NCBI GenBank assembly: GCA_030549495.1
Contig: JAUIRK010000819.1
Span: 424,501 to 488,500 of the forward strand
Direction of reading: 5' to 3'
Source of the DNA: Nectonema munidae
Taxonomy: Eukaryota > Nematomorpha > Nectonematoida > Nectonematidae
DNA length: 64,000 nt
Positions 59,729 to 64,000 of the stretch are shown here, in pieces. A model generated the notes under the pieces. The model searched no databases. It worked only from the letters and a program-made list of their open reading frames with translations, and was not told the origin of the DNA. Within the stretch, counting starts at the first letter, position 1, and each line of letters starts with the position of its first letter. The translations under genes were made by a program, and so were the position numbers.

Positions 59729-60609
59729 TAGTCCATGAACCAGCTTATGAAAGTTCAAATTCTATTTTCGCCAATAATTCATAATCTGTCAGCTATGCTT
59801 ATGTGCTTTATCAATAATAATACCACAAAACTAAACCTTTTAAGTTTTATCGTTAATGAAATTTGATAAAGTTAAAAGTTTTGCTGAAGTATTAAATTTC
59901 TAAACGATAAAAATATTGTCGAATAAAAACCATGCTAAAAATTTATATTATATGTTTTTGAATGAACAATTATCCTTTTTTCAATGTTTGAAAAGTAGGG
60001 TTGATAGTTGAAAAATACCTTTTCCATCTTGTAATAAATTGTTAATAGGTTTAAAAGCTATTAAGAAGATCCGTAAATATGAAGAAGAGCTGCTAAAGTG
60101 AAGTAGAGCACACATGATATGGAAAATGATGAAGATTATGATGTTTTAAAGAGTGAAAGCAAAGAGTATGAATTCTGCGAAAAGACTAGCGATTCATATG
60201 TGATACATCAACTAAAACATTGAGACAAAATACATTTCATAACATCTGTGACTTGAAAGTGCATGTATGGCTTCCTATACCCTCTTTACACATGATGAGA
60301 AAAAAAATTATGATGGAAGAGATATCGGAGAGTGTTAATGATATGATAAGTTGTGTTAGTGGGAATAAATTATTTTTCACACATTTCAAATAATAAAAAT
60401 AATGAGAGAAAATTTTTTAAAAGGAGAATTTTTTATGGAGGAACACGGGAAAACCTGTTTAAAAACTAACTAATTAACTTTCATAACATTTTTGTAATCA
60501 ATTATAATTTTATATCAATTTAACTTAACGTATCACATTTGAATTGCTGGTCCAAAAAGCTATATTTTTTACTGATTCAAATGTGAATCGCTAGTCCAAA
60601 AAGGGATAA

Positions 60610-60890
60610 ATCTTATTTAAAATTAGAATTAAAGTTTTCGTAAGCAATTTTATCATCAATCAAATTTTTGAATGACATTTGATACAAATTTTCTGTTTAT
60701 TGGAAAAATATGTATCCAAAATATATATGATTATAAAATTTCAACAGTGTATATAATGTAAACACTAAGTTATAGACATTATAATAAAAAAATTTTGAGG
60801 AAAAATGTACATTTGATTGACAGTTTTTGATATGAGGGGTCACTTAGATAAAGTGAAAATGATATCAAAAGATGCAGCTAGTCATTTTAG
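60610..60890 (-). repeat. A part of the dispersed repeat, inverted, right of the piggyBac
   Basis: The reverse complement matches 44,690-44,980 (shared AAAAACTGTCAATCAAA, TTAGTGTTTACAT and GATAAAATTGCTTAC). Together with the B part at 56.4-56.65 kb it reconstitutes the order seen in the uninterrupted copy. Confidence 0.82.
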
Positions 60891-63800
60891 TAACCGTCAC
60901 AAAGTTTGAAGGCATATGATTCTGCTAATATCCTAGAACAGAAGTTTAAGTTGAGAGGGGGGGGGGGGGGGGGGCTAAATGCCCTCTCATCTGAAGTTGA
61001 TATTGACATACAAGAAGGCTTCAACTACGTAACAACAGAACAGCTCTAGCAAGTATGGATGATATCAGAAGTTATGGACGAAAGAAGAGATCTCTAAAAA
61101 GTACACAATACTTTGAGGAAGACTCGAAATGGCATTGACATAGAAAGAAGAGGAGATTTACGCCTCTAACCGATCGCTTTGAGGTCAAACATTGACAAAT
61201 CAATAGCCGTTGATCTGTAAAAGAGATCTCATTAAAATCATGCAATATAAAACCGATTGTTATATTTTTTGCTTTGTAAATGTAAAAATGTTAATTCATT
61301 TAAATGAAAAGTTTGTCTCGGCAGATGCCTTAGCATGGGGTGGTCTTGAACAATATGGTCTGGGTTAATTTCCCGATCATGATTATCTTTACCATCTGTC
61401 CAGATATGGAAGTTTATTCTTCTCTTGGATGCGATACCGACAACTTAAAAAAGGAAACACTTATTCAAGTAACTTTTTTATTTACAAGTAGATAGAGGGC
61501 TTGATGCAAAACTAAAACTTAATTTTCTTTCTACTTTTCTAGGTGTATCAAGTCTTACACTGGCAATTTTGGAGATGTTATACTAATCATAACCGTTTTC
61601 TTCCTCCAACCTATAAATAACATAATCTCATTCTAGAATTAAATTACTATTATTCAGATGGCTATCTTGTCACTATATCTATAACTTTAATTCTACTTCG
61701 TCGCCAGACTTTAGGTTACGAAAGACTTAAATGGTCCTACTGGAAATTTTGAAATATAAACCAATCAAATTTCAGCTAAAATTTTTGAATAGCATGTATA
61801 AGCTTCTTTTACAGTGCAATTCGAGTTTACGAACCCACCCTTTTACAAACAATTTTAACTCACCTCACAAACTGTTTTTGAATCACTCACTCGAAAATTG
61901 TGTCTTTTGTATATCTTTATAATGGGGTTTTCTTCATTTTCTATCGGGTTAAATCTAACATTTACTGCTGATAATATTTTTTACGAATATTTCGGGTAAC
62001 GAAAGATTTAATCGAAGGAATTAAGTTCACAAACCCAGGTTCTATTGATTTATTTTATAGGACATTAAAACATTTTAAATCCCCAAGTGGTATTCGATTT
62101 GTATTTCATTTATAAGATTATTTGGTTAAGAGATTAGGAAATAAATTTTAGGTTGTTTTTACATGGCGATAAGTAAATTTTAGCTTATTTATAAATGGCT
62201 TAAAAAAATTGATTTTTTTTTCAAAAAATCTAATGTTTTTATTCCATCATAAGTTGCTTATTATCATTTTAATGAAGAGAATTTTTTTGTTCTATTAATT
62301 GGTAGTTTTATTGCTTATTAGATCGATTGAGTAAAAATTAGTCTATTAGTTTGGTTTGACTAGATAATTATTTAAACTAGTTGCGTATATTTGTTTCTTT
62401 AACAGTTAAAATGTGTTAATTAGGCAAGTCAAAAGTTGATGAAGAAGTAACGTTTCAAATTTTATGCTGTTTGCTAGTTAGTTACCGTCGTTTCTAAGTT
62501 TATGGGAGATTTGATATTGAGTGATGCAAAATATTAATCAGAAAATAGTTAGGATCACGAACCATTATTAAAATTTCTAGTAGCTCACCAAAATTAGCTA
62601 AATCTGGGTTCGACTTCACAGCAGCGCTAAATTTTTATCGATAAAAAACATCGATATTTTTTTACTTGTAAGAGCGGTTTCGTAGAGAAGTTAAAATAAA
62701 AAAAATTAAAAATAAAGAAAAAGTATAAGAGGATTGTAGAGCAGAAATTTATTTGTATTGAACAAATTTAAAATTGTATCATTTGTCCTTTCCTTTTCTT
62801 TTCACCTCCAATTTCAAAATGTTTACAACGCTTTATGGGCAACATTTTTTTTCTTTTGCACGCTGAACATTCCAGTTTTAAAACAATCTTTTTCGTTGTT
62901 TTTGCCTACGAAAAATATATTGAAAAGATTATTATAGATATAGAAATATATATCGCTAAATAGCACTAATTTTTGAAATGCCTTTAAACCCATATGAGCA
63001 AAGGGGTAGAATCTGCTCAGCTAATTTTAAAAGCTTATTATCAAAAAATCGGAAACATAATAAATTTTCTAAATATAGGTTTTAAATGTTTTAATCCCCA
63101 GAAAATTTGTTTAGAATTTGGGTATAATTTTTAAGAGTATCTAAAAAGGTCTAAAGTACATGTTTTAACCTATAATCAATCATTGATCTACAAACGGAAA
63201 CCAAAGAAATTTGCTGTTTTCTTGTAGAATTTTTTTATAAAAAATTTATTTGTGTAAAGTAACATTTATAATAAAAAATAAAACATGCTTTCTTAGTGAA
63301 TTTTTATACACAAAAGGCATAGAAATAAGAGACATCTTAAAAAATAATGTATTTGACAGATGATTGATTGATAGCTTATAAAAATGATAATATAAATGAA
63401 AACATGAAGTTTAGGCAAGCGCGGTGTCTTGTTCCAGTTGTTATGTGTTGAATTTCCACATGATAATTTTCCATATTAGACTCTTAGTAACAACCTTTGC
63501 TTACTATTAAAATCTTTAAGAAATCTAAAAAAAGCAAAGAAACGATGAAAACTTTAAACTTCTTAAAAAGTTTCTTATTTATCTAAAACTTCAATCTAGG
63601 ATTTAATTTTAATTTTGCTTAATCAATTTCTTTTAGTTGCCAATATATAGTGAAAATGAAGATTCTCTTTTATTCGTCTAATTCTGACGAAATGAATGAA
63701 GACAATTTATAGTATTGACGGAAACCTAAAAAATTTTACGCACAACTTATCTTGCACAAATAAGATCTATACATTCTATTGGAGAGTTTCTCAATGAAGA

Positions 63801-64000
63801 AATTTATAGGTTTAAAGGCCAAGCTTTAAATCAATATTTAAAACGAAAATGAAAGAAAAAGAGATCTGGCATGGATTAAAGCTTAGCTTTCAATAACAAG
63901 AAGACAAAACAAGCATTAAGAGATGGCTTTTAAAAACAATGTTAGAGAAACTAATTCGATACATGCCAATTATCCTGATTTATACAACTCAACCAGGGGG
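60891..64000. other. Non-coding right end of the window
   Basis: Contains a run of about 18 G at 60,957-60,974 and AT-rich DNA. A few short open frames (for example 61,731-61,922) show no domain. The last 350 bases have coding-like A-rich composition (DEMNEDN; NEEIYRFKGQALNQYLKRK in different frames) and may be the edge of another decayed element, but it cannot be identified. Confidence 0.5.

Larger units (their letters stand above)
56659..60605 (-). mobile_element. piggyBac transposon, apparently complete, about 3.95 kb
   Basis: Ends are CCCTTTTTTGACAGAG (left, from 56,659) and, inverted, CCCTTTTTGGACTAGCG (right, ending 60,605). They are flanked by TTAA (56,655-56,658) and ATAA (60,606-60,609, a one-base change from TTAA). 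Each end carries a second internal copy of its terminal motif: TCCCTTTTGACTGAG at 56,694 and the complement of CTTTTTGGACCAGCA near 60,545. The transposase is intact. It is longer than typical piggyBacs because smaller repeats are nested on the 5' side (59.3-59.73 kb). The right TTAA change and the nested insertions argue against a very recent arrival. Confidence 0.88.

Noticed and set aside
61731-61922. Short plus-strand frame
   Set aside because: No motif, AT-rich composition typical of chance open frames here.

Overview
The window looks like genomic DNA from an invertebrate animal, most likely an arthropod (inferred, not proven). It is AT-rich, has a spliced mitochondrial-type nuclear gene with long introns, and carries many transposons: hAT, piggyBac, Tigger and Penelope types, LINEs, a tRNA-derived SINE and short inverted-repeat elements. 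No bacterial operons, CRISPR arrays, rRNA genes or tRNA genes were seen.

Layout. Positions 1-14,775 are a large degenerate minisatellite with a unit of about 31 bp and long duplicated blocks. It is interrupted by an AT-rich segment carrying a SINE (2.0-3.5 kb), by a LINE with an open reverse transcriptase frame (3.8-5.95 kb), and by a 1.04 kb foldback element whose arms are short tandem repeats (7.5-8.54 kb). A second, decayed LINE follows at 14.8-18.4 kb. After that come a small hAT-type MITE and a GT microsatellite (20.8-21.6 kb).

The one convincing host gene is COQ6, the FAD-dependent monooxygenase of ubiquinone biosynthesis. It lies on the minus strand and I assembled it by hand from eleven exons between 47,411 and 24,115. 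The exon phases agree along the whole chain: 1,326 coding bases, 442 codons, with only a short last exon not found. One junction (exon 2 to 3) gives an in-phase TAA with the obvious splice sites and is unresolved. Its introns hold most of the mobile elements of the middle of the window: several hAT MITEs with 8-bp target duplications, a TTAA-flanked MITE, a 515-bp hairpin MITE, two small foldback elements, Penelope-like endonuclease remnants, and decayed copies of unnamed repeat-borne protein genes.

Upstream of COQ6 (48.4-64 kb) are a broken Tigger/pogo transposon with a duplicated TATA-containing segment, more decayed repeat-borne protein fragments, and a piggyBac transposon (56.66-60.6 kb) with an uninterrupted 556-codon transposase. 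The piggyBac sits in a TTAA inside an older repeat whose uninterrupted relative, including the empty TTAA, is at 44.7-45.9 kb in the same window.

The observation most likely to be new is a group of four foldback elements (7.5, 43.5, 40.4 and 59.55 kb). Their arms are built from iterated short motifs, three of the four left ends start GGTRC, and all are flanked by direct repeats of about 8-11 bp.
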